Positions 51,730 to 60,819 are shown, counted from the first letter of the stretch. The stretch: 64,000 nt of DNA from Pseudomonas oryzihabitans (GCF_007665395.1 NZ_VDND01000001.1:62001-126000); one strand, 5' to 3'. Numbers and translations: made by a program. Notes: generated by a model from the sequence alone, not told the origin.

Positions 51730-53769
51730 CTAGAGCTCGAGTTCGAGGCGCGCGGTCCCCTCGGCGGGCCGCGCGCAGCACAGCAGGGCCTCCCCGGCGC
51801 CGACCCTGGCGGCGGGCTCCTGCTCGTAGGTGACCGCGCCGGCGAGCACCCGTGTGCGACAGCTGCCACAGTGACCCGCGCGGCAGCTGAAGGCAGGGGA
51901 GAGGCCCTGGGCCTCGGCCAATTCGAGCAGACTGCCGGCGGCGGGTGTCCACTGCGCCTCCTGGCGCGCAGCGGCGAAGCGTACCGGAACGGCCGTCGTC
52001 GCCGCTGGCGGGCGTCGCTCCGCGGCCGCGGCGCGGGTGCGTACCAGGCCTGCCGGACCGAAGGCCTCAGCATGGATCCGGGCGTCTTCGATGCCGTAGC
52101 CGCGCAGGCCGTCATAGAGCCCTTGAGTGAAGGCCGCCGGACCGCACAGGTAGAAAGCGTGGTCGCCGAAGGGCAGGTAGCGACCCAGCAATCCCAGGTC
52201 GATGCGGCCGGCCTCGTCATAGTCCACCTCGGGCAGCGCGTTCGTGGTGTCGCTCAGCACCTTGATCACCCGCACCGAGCCAGAGGCCGTGGCCGCCAGC
52301 TCGGTGAGCTCCCTGGTGAAGGCGCGTTCGGCCAGGTTGCGCGCGGCGTAGAACAGCGTGATCGGACGCGGGCGTTGGGTGCGCCGTCCTTCATCCAGGG
52401 CTTGGCGCAGCATGGCCAGCAGCGGGGTGATACCGATCCCCGCGGCGAGCAGCACCAGGGAGCGTGTTTCAGCCGTCGCCAGGGTGAAGTCGCCGGCCGG
52501 TGCCCGGGTGTCGAGCAGGTCGCCGACGCGCAACTGGTCATGCAACAGGCGGGAGACCGCGCCTTCGCGCTTGACGCTGATGCGGTAGCTACCGTCCGCT
52601 GGCGCGCTCGACAGGCTGTAGCTCCTCACCAGCGGCGGCTGGTCGGCGTCCGGCGTCACCCGCAGGGTGAGGAACTGACCCGCCTGGTAGGGTGGCAGGC
52701 CGGCGCCGTCCAGGGCTTCGAGGTGGAAGGAGCGGATCGTGGTGCTTTCCTGGACGATCCGGGCAATGCGCAAGGGGCGCCAGTGCCGGGCGTGGGCTGC
52801 GGTCTGCAGGCGCTGCTCGGCTTGGGGCCAGCTGCCGGTCAGCCGGCTGCTGTCCGACTCGCCATCGGCGCGCGCCGTCCAGCGCAGGGCCAGGGCGGCG
52901 CGGCGGCGGACGACCAGGTGCGGGCGAAAGGTCCAGAGGCGTTCCGCGCCGTCGAAGGCGGCGATCTCCGGCGAGTCGAACAGCACCTCGGCCGTCCCGC
53001 TCAGGTGCAGCAGCTCGCCGTTCTCGTAATCCACGAACAGCAGCCCGGCCCTGCCGGTGGCGACGAGGTTGCCCAGGGTGTTGAAGAACAGATTGCCGTT
53101 GAAGTCGGGAATCGTCAGCACGCCCTCGGCGTCCACCCGGACGAAGCCGGGCTTGCCCCCGCGGTGGGACACGTCGACCCGCCGCTGGCCCTCCTGCTCC
53201 GCGTAGGAGGCGACGAAAAAGGCGTCGGCGCCGGTGATGAGAGCGCGGGCGGCGGCGTCCAGGCCGGTGAGGCGCTCCGCGCTGGCCAGGGGGCCGGTGC
53301 CCGGCGCTCGGGCGAAGGCGGGGTCACGCAATTGGATGTAGCGCGGGCAGTTGCCGAAGCTCTGGTCGACTGCCACCCGCAGACCCTGGGGCGTGCGGGT
53401 GAGGGTGCCGTTCAACCGATTGCGCCGGCGCGTGTGCAGTTCGATACCAAGCAGGCCGACCGCTGCCCCTTCGCCGAGCCCGGCGGCCGCCGGATCCTCG
53501 GTGGCCGGCTCGGCGGCGATGTCCAGCAGGGTGGGGGTGGGCGAGCTGAGAAAGCCCGGGCGGCCTTCCAGCAGGGTCGCCCAGGCCGCGCCCTCGGCAT
53601 CGACGCTGCCCAGCACCAGGAAGGGCAGTTGCGCGAAGAAATCCCGGTGCTGGTCGGGCATGAAGGGCCGGATCACGCGCGGGCCCAGGGCTGCCATGCG
53701 TTCGCGGACGCCGAGCCGCTCCTGGATGAGGGTTTCGCCGGCGTGCCAGGTGGGCAGGGGCTCGTTCAT
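51730..53769 (-). CDS. Three-domain oxidoreductase: PNPOx-like, FAD/NAD reductase, [2Fe-2S]
   Basis: A 679-residue fusion. About residues 1-310 form a pyridoxamine-phosphate-oxidase-like split barrel (PFMPDQHRDFFAQLPFLVLG). A ferredoxin-reductase module follows, with FAD motif LVRSYSLSSAP and NAD motif LLAAGIGITPLLAML. The last about 90 residues are a plant-type ferredoxin with CRAGHCGSC (C-x4-C-x2-C) and a later Cys in LLCCARP. Electrons should run NAD(P)H to flavin to iron-sulfur, with the barrel as a possible flavin or substrate site. The operon partner is a GST gene 30 bp upstream. Substrate unknown. The RBS GGAGGTCACGGTC sets the start. Confidence 0.88.
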   Translation of the reverse strand: MNEPLPTWHAGETLIQERLGVRERMAALGPRVIRPFMPDQHRDFFAQLPFLVLGSVDAEGAAWATLLEGRPGFLSSPTPTLLDIAAEPATEDPAAAGLGEGAAVGLLGIELHTRRRNRLNGTLTRTPQGLRVAVDQSFGNCPRYIQLRDPAFARAPGTGPLASAERLTGLDAAARALITGADAFFVASYAEQEGQRRVDVSHRGGKPGFVRVDAEGVLTIPDFNGNLFFNTLGNLVATGRAGLLFVDYENGELLHLSGTAEVLFDSPEIAAFDGAERLWTFRPHLVVRRRAALALRWTARADGESDSSRLTGSWPQAEQRLQTAAHARHWRPLRIARIVQESTTIRSFHLEALDGAGLPPYQAGQFLTLRVTPDADQPPLVRSYSLSSAPADGSYRISVKREGAVSRLLHDQLRVGDLLDTRAPAGDFTLATAETRSLVLLAAGIGITPLLAMLRQALDEGRRTQRPRPITLFYAARNLAERAFTRELTELAATASGSVRVIKVLSDTTNALPEVDYDEAGRIDLGLLGRYLPFGDHAFYLCGPAAFTQGLYDGLRGYGIEDARIHAEAFGPAGLVRTRAAAAERRPPAATTAVPVRFAAARQEAQWTPAAGSLLELAEAQGLSPAFSCRAGHCGSCRTRVLAGAVTYEQEPAARVGAGEALLCCARPAEGTARLELEL

Positions 53770-53799
53770 GACCGTGACCTCCAATCGGGACGGGTGCGC

Positions 53800-54411
53800 T
53801 CAGGCCCTGAGGCCGGCGGCGGTCTGGGGGAAGGCGACGAAGCCCGGCAGGGCTTCCACCCGTTGCAGGAAGGCGCGCACGGCGGCGTAGGGCGCCAGGT
53901 CCACATTGCCTTCCGGAGCGCCGGCGAGGTAACTGTAGAGCGCGACGTCGGCGACGGTGGGATGGGCGGCGGCCAGCCAGTCCCGCGTGGCCAGATGGGC
54001 TTCCAGGCGCTGCAACAGGACATGGGCGCGGGCGATGACTTCCTCGGGATTCAGGCGGGCGCCGAATACCGTGATCAGCCGCGCCGCCGCCGGGCCGTAG
54101 GCCAGTTCACCGGCTGCCACCGACAGCCAGCGCTGGACGGCAGCAGCACCGGCGGGGTCTTCCGGCAGCCAGTCGGTGCGACCGCCTTTCTTCGCCAGGT
54201 AGACGAGGATCGCATTGGAATCGGCGATGACCACGCCGTCGTCCTCCAGCACCGGCACCTGGCCGAAGGGGTTGAGGGCGAGGAATTCCGGGGCGCGATG
54301 CTCGCCGGCCGCGAGGTCGACCTCGACGAGTTCCGGCGCGAGGCCCAACAGGGAGGCGAACAGCACGGCGCGATGGGCATGACCGGACAACGGAAGGTGA
54401 TAGAACTTCAT
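53800..54411 (-). CDS. Glutathione S-transferase family protein
   Basis: A 203-residue GST. The thioredoxin-fold N-terminus is [20 protein letters not shown], with the glutathione-contact segment [20 protein letters not shown]; the all-helical C-terminal domain contains [13 protein letters not shown]. It heads the unit GST, three-domain oxidoreductase, LysR. That set suggests handling of a reactive electrophile or oxidised compound (inference). An upstream in-frame ATG adds seven residues and is less likely. Confidence 0.9.
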   Translation of the reverse strand: MKFYHLPLSGHAHRAVLFASLLGLAPELVEVDLAAGEHRAPEFLALNPFGQVPVLEDDGVVIADSNAILVYLAKKGGRTDWLPEDPAGAAAVQRWLSVAAGELAYGPAAARLITVFGARLNPEEVIARAHVLLQRLEAHLATRDWLAAAHPTVADVALYSYLAGAPEGNVDLAPYAAVRAFLQRVEALPGFVAFPQTAAGLRA

Positions 54412-54512
54412 GATCCAACTCCTGGCTGGCATCGGGCCGAGGGTGGTCCCGATTCGTGCTACCAGCTTGGGAGTGATTGGATCTGGAGGGAATGAGCGTT
54501 CTGGTCAGTTCA

Positions 54513-54533
54513 TTATTCCGCGCAGTGGAATGA
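54513..54533. promoter_or_regulatory. Candidate LysR operator upstream of the GST gene
   Basis: ATTCC (54515-54519) and GGAAT (54527-54531) form a dyad with a 7-bp spacer, consistent with a LysR T-N11-A box. It lies about 100 bp before the GST start and just after the end of the M20 gene. The regulator encoded two genes downstream is the natural candidate. Confidence 0.45.
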
Positions 54534-54538
54534 TCGGC

Positions 54539-55690
54539 CTAGCCACAGGCGAAGGCCAATACCCGCCCCAGCAGGGCATCGCAGCCATCCACCTGCGCCT
54601 GGGTGATGAACTCGTCCGGCTTGTGCCCCTGGGCCATGCTACCCGGGCCGCACACCACCGTGGGAATGCCCGCGGCGGCGAACAGGCCGCCTTCGGTGCC
54701 GAAGGCCACGGTGCCGAACTCGCGGGAGCCACAGAACTGCGCGACCCAGTCGGCGGCCTCGCTTTCCACGGCGGTATCCAGGCCGGGATAGCTTGACAAC
54801 TCGGTGAAGCTCACCGAACTCTCCTCGCTGATGGCGCGCATGGCCGGCAGCAGCGCCTCTTCGGCATGGGCCTGCAGCTGGCGGATCAACTGGTAGGGAT
54901 CCTGGGCGGGCAGGGCGCGGATCTCGAAATCGAAGGCGCAGTCCTGGGGCACGATATTCAGCGCCTGGCCACCGCCGATCAGCCCGGTCTGGACGGTGGA
55001 GAAGGGCGGATCGAAGCGGGCGTCCTGCCGGTCGGGCGCCTTGAGCGCCTCGCCCAGGCGCCCGAGTTCGACGACCAGGCGCGCGGCATATTCGATGGCG
55101 TTGACGCCCTGGGGCGCATAGGCCGAATGACAGGCCGCGCCGTGCACCTGGCAGCGCATGGCCACCTTGCCCTTGTGGCCGAGCACGGGCTTGAGTTCGG
55201 TGGGTTCGCCAATGAGGCACAGCAGCGGCTTGACCGGGCGCTGCGCCAGCTGGTCGAGCAGGCTGCGCACGCCCAGGCAGCCCACCTCTTCGTCGTAGGA
55301 TAGCGCCAGGTGCAGCGGCCGGCGCAGCGGCGCGCCCACGGCCCTGGGCACCAGCGCCAGCAGGCAGGCCAGGTAGCCCTTCATGTCGGCGGTGCCGCGG
55401 CCATAGAGCTTGCCTTCCGCTTCGCTGAGCGCGAAGGGCGGCCGCGTCCAGGCCTGGCCATCCACCGGCACCACGTCGGTATGCCCGGAGAGCACGATGC
55501 CCGGCACGTCGGCCGGCCCCAGGGTGGCGAACAGATTGGCCTTGGTGCCTGCGGCATTGTGGATCAGCTCATAGGGCACGCCGAAGCCATCCAGGTAGCG
55601 CGCCACGAAGTCGATCAGCGCCAGGTTGGATTCGCGACTGGTGGTGTCGAAGGCCACCAGGCGCGCCAGCAGGTCGCGACTGCTGCTCAT
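54539..55690 (-). CDS. M20 deacylase, acetylornithine deacetylase (ArgE)-like, second copy
   Basis: A 383-residue M20A enzyme with VLSGHTDVVPVDG, YGRGTADMKGY, SYDEEVGCLGV and HKPDEFIT near the C-terminus, so the di-zinc site appears complete. It shares length and opening pattern (SRDLLARLVAFDTTSRESNL) with the paralogue at 37.5 kb. Its start overlaps the DUF1028 gene by 4 bp. It is the last gene of the PhyH/FMO/Rid operon and presumably removes an acyl or similar group from an amino-acid-like intermediate. Confidence 0.88.
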   Translation of the reverse strand: MSSSRDLLARLVAFDTTSRESNLALIDFVARYLDGFGVPYELIHNAAGTKANLFATLGPADVPGIVLSGHTDVVPVDGQAWTRPPFALSEAEGKLYGRGTADMKGYLACLLALVPRAVGAPLRRPLHLALSYDEEVGCLGVRSLLDQLAQRPVKPLLCLIGEPTELKPVLGHKGKVAMRCQVHGAACHSAYAPQGVNAIEYAARLVVELGRLGEALKAPDRQDARFDPPFSTVQTGLIGGGQALNIVPQDCAFDFEIRALPAQDPYQLIRQLQAHAEEALLPAMRAISEESSVSFTELSSYPGLDTAVESEAADWVAQFCGSREFGTVAFGTEGGLFAAAGIPTVVCGPGSMAQGHKPDEFITQAQVDGCDALLGRVLAFACG

Positions 55691-56364
55691 CGATCGTCTC
55701 CCGGGACGCCGTAGCCGGGGGCGAGATCCGGGCGCACCGCGCGGTCGAGATAGTCCTGCAGCTGCGGCTCGTAGGCGTGCCAGAGAGCGGCCAACTGACC
55801 GATGGGGTCCGTCTCGGCCCAGTCGACGCGCAGGTTGACGATGGGCCAGCTCGGCTCGCCCACCACCAGCAGCGCCGCCGAATGCACCGGACCGGCTTCG
55901 CCACCGGCGGCCATGGCCGCCTGCATGGCCAGCAGCAAGCGCTCGGCCAGGGCACCCTGGGTGCTTTCGAACTTCTCCACCAGCGCGTCCACCACCGCGG
56001 GGCTGGCCAGCATGTTGCCGGCGCCTACGCAGTCGCGGCCACTGCGGGCGTGATGCACACCAAGGGTCTGGGCGCCGCTGTGATGGGCGCTACGCCCCTG
56101 GCCATCGATCACCGTGACCTGGCGATAGCCGGCGTAGGCGTCACCAGCCAGGCTCTGGGCCAGGGCCGCATCCGGCGCCAGGCCCTGGGCCAGTCCATCC
56201 AGGGTGCGCGGCCCCAGGGCGGGCAGGGTGATGTTCTGTGAGCTGACGGCGCCGACCCCGGGCCGCAGCCAGGGGCAGCGCGCGCCCACGGCGATGCTCG
56301 AGGAACTGATGGCGATGCCGAATTGACCGGTCGCGGCGCAGCGGGCGGTGAGGGAAAAGGTCAT
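55687..56364 (-). CDS. DUF1028 protein (Ntn-hydrolase-like fold family)
   Basis: A 225-residue protein starting MTFSLTARCAATGQFGIAIS, with SSSIAVGARCPWLRPGVGAV and HHSGAQTLGVHHARSGRDCV, characteristic of DUF1028. Family members occur with M20 deacylases and Rid proteins in amino-acid catabolic clusters; their activity is unproved, and an N-terminal-nucleophile-type hydrolase is suspected. A 4-bp overlap with the M20 gene and 9 bp to the Rid gene indicate one operon. No signal peptide. Confidence 0.85.
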   Translation of the reverse strand: MTFSLTARCAATGQFGIAISSSSIAVGARCPWLRPGVGAVSSQNITLPALGPRTLDGLAQGLAPDAALAQSLAGDAYAGYRQVTVIDGQGRSAHHSGAQTLGVHHARSGRDCVGAGNMLASPAVVDALVEKFESTQGALAERLLLAMQAAMAAGGEAGPVHSAALLVVGEPSWPIVNLRVDWAETDPIGQLAALWHAYEPQLQDYLDRAVRPDLAPGYGVPGDDR

Positions 56365-56373
56365 GGGCGGGCC

Positions 56374-56790
56374 TCAGTCGGGAATCACGGCGATGACGTC
56401 GATCTCCATTAGCCACTGGGGCTGGCCCAGGGCCGACACCACCAGCCCGGTGGAGATGGGGAAGACGCCCTTGAGCCATTTGCCGACCTCCTGGTACACC
56501 GGCTCGCGGTAGCGCGGGTCGATCAGGTAGGTGGTGGTCTTGACGATATGGCTGAGGTCGCTGCCGGCTTCTTCCAGCAGTTGCTTGACGTTCTTCATCG
56601 CCTGCTCGGCCTGGGCGCGGGGATCGCCCAGCCCGACCAGATTGCCCTCGAAGTCGGTACCCACCTGGCCGCGCACATAGACGGTGTTGCCGGCGCGCAC
56701 CGCCTGGCAGAGGTCGTTGTCGAGGGTCTGGTTGGGGTAGGTGTCCTTGGTGTTGAACATGCGGATACGGGTATGGGTCGGGGTGGCCAT
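56374..56790 (-). CDS. RidA/YjgF superfamily protein without the canonical Arg
   Basis: A 138-residue Rid protein starting MATPTHTRIRMFNTKDTYPN, with QAEQAMKNVKQLLEEAGSDL and WLMEIDVIAVIPD. In RidA the motif F-P-x-R-x-x-V carries Arg105, which binds the substrate carboxylate. Here it reads FPISTGLVVSALG, so that Arg is absent, while the Glu of MEID is kept. This places it in another Rid subfamily, probably not a classical imine deaminase. AGGAGAGCCCCC before the ATG decides the start. It is followed in the operon by DUF1028 and M20. Confidence 0.87.
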   Translation of the reverse strand: MATPTHTRIRMFNTKDTYPNQTLDNDLCQAVRAGNTVYVRGQVGTDFEGNLVGLGDPRAQAEQAMKNVKQLLEEAGSDLSHIVKTTTYLIDPRYREPVYQEVGKWLKGVFPISTGLVVSALGQPQWLMEIDVIAVIPD

Positions 56791-56811
56791 GGGGGCTCTC
56801 CTGGGGTCGAA

Positions 56812-56905
56812 GTAGGTTGGGCTGAGAGGGCTCCCTCGTCGAAGCCCGACACGGCGGTGTTGATCTTGATTATGTTGGGCTTCGCTGGCGCTCAACCCAA
56901 CCTAC
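56812..56905. repeat. Inverted pair of REP-like repeats
   Basis: Two units face each other: GTAGGTTGGGCTGAG ending GAAGCCCGACAC (56812-56852), and TGTTGGGCTTCGCTGG ending AACCCAACCTAC (56873-56905). They match the repeat near 0.78 kb. The pair can form a long mRNA hairpin between the flavin monooxygenase and Rid genes, and may modulate downstream expression within the operon. Confidence 0.72.
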
Positions 56906-56925
56906 GTGCCCGGTAGGGTTGGGTG

Positions 56926-58218
56926 TCAGGCGCTGCGCGATTGCAGGGGTTGGGCGGTCGTATCGCCACTGGGTCGGTATTCCTGGTAGCGACGCTGGAT
57001 GGCGATCTGGTCGGCCACATGGCGGGCGTCGTGCCAGCAACCCCAGATGAAGGCCGAGCCGCGGCGACTCAGCCAGGGCAGGCCGACGAAATAGATGCCC
57101 GGCTCGGCGCCGACCCCGCGCTGATGCTTGGGCTTGCCGTTGTCGCCGAAGGTATCCACCTGCAGCCAGCTGAAATCGGTGGCGTAGCCGGTGGCCCAGA
57201 TCACCGAGGTCACGCCGGCGGCCTTGAGGTCCAGCTCCTTGAGCGGTTCACGGATGCAGGCGGCGTCCGCCACCCGCTCGCGGGCTTCGGGCTCCTCGGG
57301 CAGGTCGAGGCCATGGCGGGCGGCATAGGCGTCGGCGGCGTCCAGCAGGGCCAGGTAGTTGGCGTCGCCAGCATCGAGATTCTGGTTGAGGTCCGGACGG
57401 AAGCGCACGCTGCCCTCGGCGAAGGACTCGGTGAGGCCGACCAGGGTCATGCCGGCCTGGGCCAGGCGGCGGAAGTCCACGGTATGACCGCCCCGCGCCC
57501 CGCTGACGGCGATGGTCACGTGTTCACGCCCCGGCTGCATGGTCTCGGTGTCCCAGAGACCGAGCACGCCCAGCCACCAGCAGAAGTCGCGCCCGCGATA
57601 GGCGCGCGGCGGCCGGTCGTGGGGGCCCACCGAGAGATAGACGCGCTTGCCGGCGCGCAAGAGTTCCTCGGCGATCTGCACCCCCGAGGAGCCGGCGCCC
57701 ACCACCAGCACCGCCCCCTCGGGCAGTTGCTGGGGATTGAAGTACTGGGCGGAGTGGATCTGGTAGAGGGCCTCGTCCTGGGGCGCGATGGCCGGGATGA
57801 CCGGTTTCTGGAAGGGACCGGTGGCCACCACTACCCGCTGGGCGCTGAGGCTGCCCGCCGAGGTCTCGACCAGGAAGCCGCTGCGGCCCTCGTGACGGGT
57901 CACTCGGGTGACCGCGACACCGGTACGGATGGGGGCGTCGATCTGCCGCGCATAGGCCTCGAAGTAGGCGGCGATCTCGTCCTTGCCCGGGAAGCCGTCC
58001 GGTGGCGTCTGGAATTCCAGGCCGGGGAAGCGATCGTGCCAGGCGGGGCCGTTGGCCACCAGGGAATCCCAGCGGCCGGTGCGCCAGGCTTCGGCGATGC
58101 GGCTCTTTTCCAGCACCAGGTGTTCGATGCCCAGGCGGCCCAGGTGCTCGCTCATGGCGACCCCGGCTTGGCCGGCGCCTATCACCAGGGTGTCGATAGC
58201 GGTCGGTAATGCGGTCAT
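56926..58218 (-). CDS. Flavin-containing monooxygenase (FMO/BVMO-like)
   Basis: A 430-residue enzyme. FAD motif TLVIGAGQAGVAMSEHL, NADPH motif AVLVVGAGSSGVQIAEEL and an FMO-type segment YQIHSAQYFN are visible, with ATGYATDFSWLQV near the end. It would insert oxygen into a nitrogen, sulfur or carbonyl centre. It sits in the minus-strand operon between the class II aldolase and Rid genes. The substrate is probably derived from the amino-acid-like compound taken up by the operon's ABC transporter (inference). Confidence 0.88.
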   Translation of the reverse strand: MTALPTAIDTLVIGAGQAGVAMSEHLGRLGIEHLVLEKSRIAEAWRTGRWDSLVANGPAWHDRFPGLEFQTPPDGFPGKDEIAAYFEAYARQIDAPIRTGVAVTRVTRHEGRSGFLVETSAGSLSAQRVVVATGPFQKPVIPAIAPQDEALYQIHSAQYFNPQQLPEGAVLVVGAGSSGVQIAEELLRAGKRVYLSVGPHDRPPRAYRGRDFCWWLGVLGLWDTETMQPGREHVTIAVSGARGGHTVDFRRLAQAGMTLVGLTESFAEGSVRFRPDLNQNLDAGDANYLALLDAADAYAARHGLDLPEEPEARERVADAACIREPLKELDLKAAGVTSVIWATGYATDFSWLQVDTFGDNGKPKHQRGVGAEPGIYFVGLPWLSRRGSAFIWGCWHDARHVADQIAIQRRYQEYRPSGDTTAQPLQSRSA

Positions 58219-58299
58219 GACGGTACCCTTCGGCCGCTCCGCAGGGGCGCGGCCGTCATCTAAGCAGTAGGAGGGCGGAGCGCGGAGGCCCCGCGGCGA

Positions 58300-59031
58300 T
58301 CAATCCAGCACGGACGGGTCCTGCTGGATCATCAGTTCTTTCATCTCGGCGAAGTGCTGCTCGGAAAAGTCGGTGATGCCTTCCCAGGCCCGCGCGGTCT
58401 TTTCGGCGACCTCGTCGGAGAGCACCTTGAGCGGCTGGCCGGTGGACCAGGCGGTGACCAAAATCTGGCAGGCCCGCTCCAGGGTCCAGATGTCGTCGAA
58501 GGCCTGGCCGATGGTGGGGGCGATGACCATGACGCCGTGGTTGCCCATCAACAGCCGCTGCTTGCCGTCGAGCAGCCCGGCCAGGCGCGCGCCCTCGGCC
58601 TCGGTGTCGGCCATGCCGCCGTAGAGCTCGTCCACGGCGATACGGTTGAAGTAGCGCGCGGTGTTCTGGTCGATGGGCGGGACCTGCGGCTCGGCCAGGC
58701 AGGCCACCGCCGTGGTATGCACCGGGTGCAAATGCAGCACTACCCGCGCCTCCGGCAGGCGGCGATGGATCTGCCCATGGATCGACCAGGCCGTGGCATC
58801 CACGTCGGGCCGCTCGGCCCCGCGCGGATCGTCCGCATCGAGCAGCAGCAGGTCGCTGGCGCGGATGCGCGAGAAGTGCTTCCACTTGGGGTTGATCAGG
58901 AAGCGCTTGCCGTCGGTGGAGACCGCCGCGCTGAAGTGGTTGGCGACCGCCTCGTGCATGCCCAGGTGGGCGATGACGCGAAAGGTCGCCGCCAGATCGA
59001 TGCGCAGCCGTTCTTCGTGGGAAAGGGCCAT
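58300..59031 (-). CDS. Class II aldolase/adducin-family protein
   Basis: A 243-residue protein. The metal-binding histidines are suggested by VVLHLHPVHTTAVACL and the later MGNHGVMVIAPT; the N-terminal ANHFSAAVSTDGKRFLINP is typical. Family members are aldolases, epimerases or decarboxylase-like enzymes using zinc. Both neighbours belong to the same operon. A retro-aldol step after hydroxylation by the PhyH enzyme is an attractive but untested idea. Confidence 0.87.
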   Translation of the reverse strand: MALSHEERLRIDLAATFRVIAHLGMHEAVANHFSAAVSTDGKRFLINPKWKHFSRIRASDLLLLDADDPRGAERPDVDATAWSIHGQIHRRLPEARVVLHLHPVHTTAVACLAEPQVPPIDQNTARYFNRIAVDELYGGMADTEAEGARLAGLLDGKQRLLMGNHGVMVIAPTIGQAFDDIWTLERACQILVTAWSTGQPLKVLSDEVAEKTARAWEGITDFSEQHFAEMKELMIQQDPSVLD

Positions 59032-59083
59032 GGTCGTGACTCCAAAGGGGTCGTCCCCGGCCGCGGGGACGGCCGGTGAGAAC

Positions 59084-59920
59084 TTAGGGCTTGGGCATCA
59101 GGGCGGCGATGTCCGCCTCGGTGGGCGCCTGGAAGTTGTACTTCTTCAGCAGGGCGGCGTACTCGGGGGTGGCGCTGTACTGCTTGAGCGCCTCGACCAG
59201 GGCGGTCTTCACCTCGTCGTTACCCTTCTTCACGCCGAAGCCATTGAGCACCGGGTAGATCAGGGTGTCGGAGGAGATCACCACGCGATTACCGAGCTTC
59301 TCCACCAGTCCGCGAGCCACGGCGGCGTCGGTGATCTGCGCCTCCACCGCCTTGGACAGCAGGGCCTGGGTGGTCTGGGGGTCGGTGCCGTATTCGCTCA
59401 CGGCGATGGGCTTGAGGCCGTTCTTCACGCAGTACTCGTCCGACAGCTTGTGCAGTTGCTGCAGCCAGGAGGTGGCGCCCATGGAGCCGATCTTGTGGCC
59501 GCAGAAGTCTTCCGGTTTCTTGGGCTGGTAGTCGCTGCCCTTGAGCGCGATGATCGCCTCGCCGCTCTTGAGGTAGGGGATCATGTCGATCACCTTGAGG
59601 CGGTCCGCGGTGATGTACATCGACGAATTGGTGATGTCGAAGCGCCCGCCCTTCAGGCCGGTGATGAGGTTGGGGAAACGGGTGTCGAGGGTTTCCACGG
59701 AACGACCCATGATCTTCGCCAGCCCGTCGACGAACTCGATGTCGAAGCCGGCCGGCTTGTTGTCCTGCACGTATTCGTAGGGGAAGAAGGTCAGGTCCGA
59801 GCCGGCGATGAGCTTGCCCGGCTGCTGGAAGGCGCCTGCGGTCGCCGAGGCCAAGGCGATGGCCGCGCCCAGCACGGTGGTGGTGAAGGTCCGGATCGAG
59901 ACGCTGCTGAAGCTGTGCAT
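59084..59920 (-). CDS. Amino-acid-type (family 3) ABC substrate-binding protein
   Basis: A 278-residue precursor with a Sec signal (TTVLGAAIALASATAGA before FQQPGKL). The mature domain has SDLTFFPYEYVQDNKPAGFD, then IEFVDGLAKIMGR and GRFDITNSSMYITADRLKVI, canonical for SBP family 3. It lies two genes after the fused permease-ATPase and supplies its ligand: a polar amino acid or derivative. Two internal cysteines (CGHK and EYCVK) may form a disulfide. Confidence 0.92.
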   Translation of the reverse strand: MHSFSSVSIRTFTTTVLGAAIALASATAGAFQQPGKLIAGSDLTFFPYEYVQDNKPAGFDIEFVDGLAKIMGRSVETLDTRFPNLITGLKGGRFDITNSSMYITADRLKVIDMIPYLKSGEAIIALKGSDYQPKKPEDFCGHKIGSMGATSWLQQLHKLSDEYCVKNGLKPIAVSEYGTDPQTTQALLSKAVEAQITDAAVARGLVEKLGNRVVISSDTLIYPVLNGFGVKKGNDEVKTALVEALKQYSATPEYAALLKKYNFQAPTEADIAALMPKP

Positions 59921-59946
59921 GGCGATGCTCCTTGAGGGTGGGAAAC

Positions 59947-60819
59947 TCAGCTGGCGGCCTGGTCGAGCCCGGCCTGTTGGACGAAGAAGGAGGCGCCGCG
60001 CGGCTTCTGCGGCAACCGCACGCTGTTGGCCACGCTGCGCACCAGGCCACTTTCCTGGCCGGCCACCAGCACCCCAGCGTGCTCGCTGGGCAGCGGGTTC
60101 TCGCCAAAGGGCAAGGCATCCTCGGCGGCATAGACGCTGATGAACAGGGTGCGCGGCAGCTCGGTCTGGTTGGGGCTGGAGGCATGCAGCAGGCGGGTGT
60201 GCATGAAGCACACCGAGCCGGCCGGGCCGAAGCAGGCGGTGGGCTGGCCGCAGTGCTCGGCGACCACCTCGTCATCGACGGCGCCGCTGAAGCGGCCGTT
60301 CTGCCAGTGCGACCACAGCGGGCCTTTGTGACTGCCGGGGATGACCGTGAGGGGGCCGTTCTCCGGGGTCACCTCGCTCACCATCAGCAGCGCGGTGACC
60401 ACGTCATCGTTGCTGTGCGGAGTGAACAGGAAGTCCTGGTGCCACTTCACCTGAGTGGCGGTGTGCGGCAGCTTCGAATTGATCTTGCTGTGGTGGAAGC
60501 GGGTGCCGTTGCCCCCGATCAATTGGGCGGCCACCTGGGCCATCCGCGAGGACAGGGCGACCTGGCGGTAGGCCGCGGAGATCTCGGTGGGCGAGCTGAC
60601 CCGCCGCAGGGAGGGGTGGTCGGGCCGGTGGTCCAGCTCCACGTCGAAGCGGGCGCGGCCATCCTGGGTTTCGCCCCAGGCCTCGGCGTGGCTACGGCTG
60701 TCTGCCACCCAAAGGTCGAAATCGGCCTGCAGGGCGGCGATCTGGTCGGCCGACAGCAGGTTCTCGACCACCAGGTAGCCGTCTCTGTGGAAACGCTCCA
60801 GTTGCGCTTGCTCGATCAT
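59947..60819 (-). CDS. PhyH-family Fe(II)/2-oxoglutarate dioxygenase
   Basis: A 290-residue phytanoyl-CoA-dioxygenase-like protein. The metal triad is H127 and D129 in VKWHQDFLF and H212 in LLHASSPNQ; the Arg in ELPRTLF (R223) should bind 2-oxoglutarate. The ectoine-hydroxylase signature is not seen. In pseudomonads such enzymes hydroxylate amino acids or alkyl chains. It is the second gene of the operon, between the permease-ATPase and binding-protein genes, so its substrate is likely the imported compound. GGAG upstream of the ATG supports this start over a TTG seven codons earlier. Confidence 0.88.
   Translation of the reverse strand: MIEQAQLERFHRDGYLVVENLLSADQIAALQADFDLWVADSRSHAEAWGETQDGRARFDVELDHRPDHPSLRRVSSPTEISAAYRQVALSSRMAQVAAQLIGGNGTRFHHSKINSKLPHTATQVKWHQDFLFTPHSNDDVVTALLMVSEVTPENGPLTVIPGSHKGPLWSHWQNGRFSGAVDDEVVAEHCGQPTACFGPAGSVCFMHTRLLHASSPNQTELPRTLFISVYAAEDALPFGENPLPSEHAGVLVAGQESGLVRSVANSVRLPQKPRGASFFVQQAGLDQAAS

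Noticed and set aside
51478..54495. Very long plus-strand open frame (1005 codons) antisense to the LysR, oxidoreductase and GST genes
   Set aside because: The frame has no family motifs. It mirrors the codon structure of well-supported minus-strand genes, a common effect of GC-rich third positions. The same holds for long antisense frames at 4450-6276 and 32743-34590.
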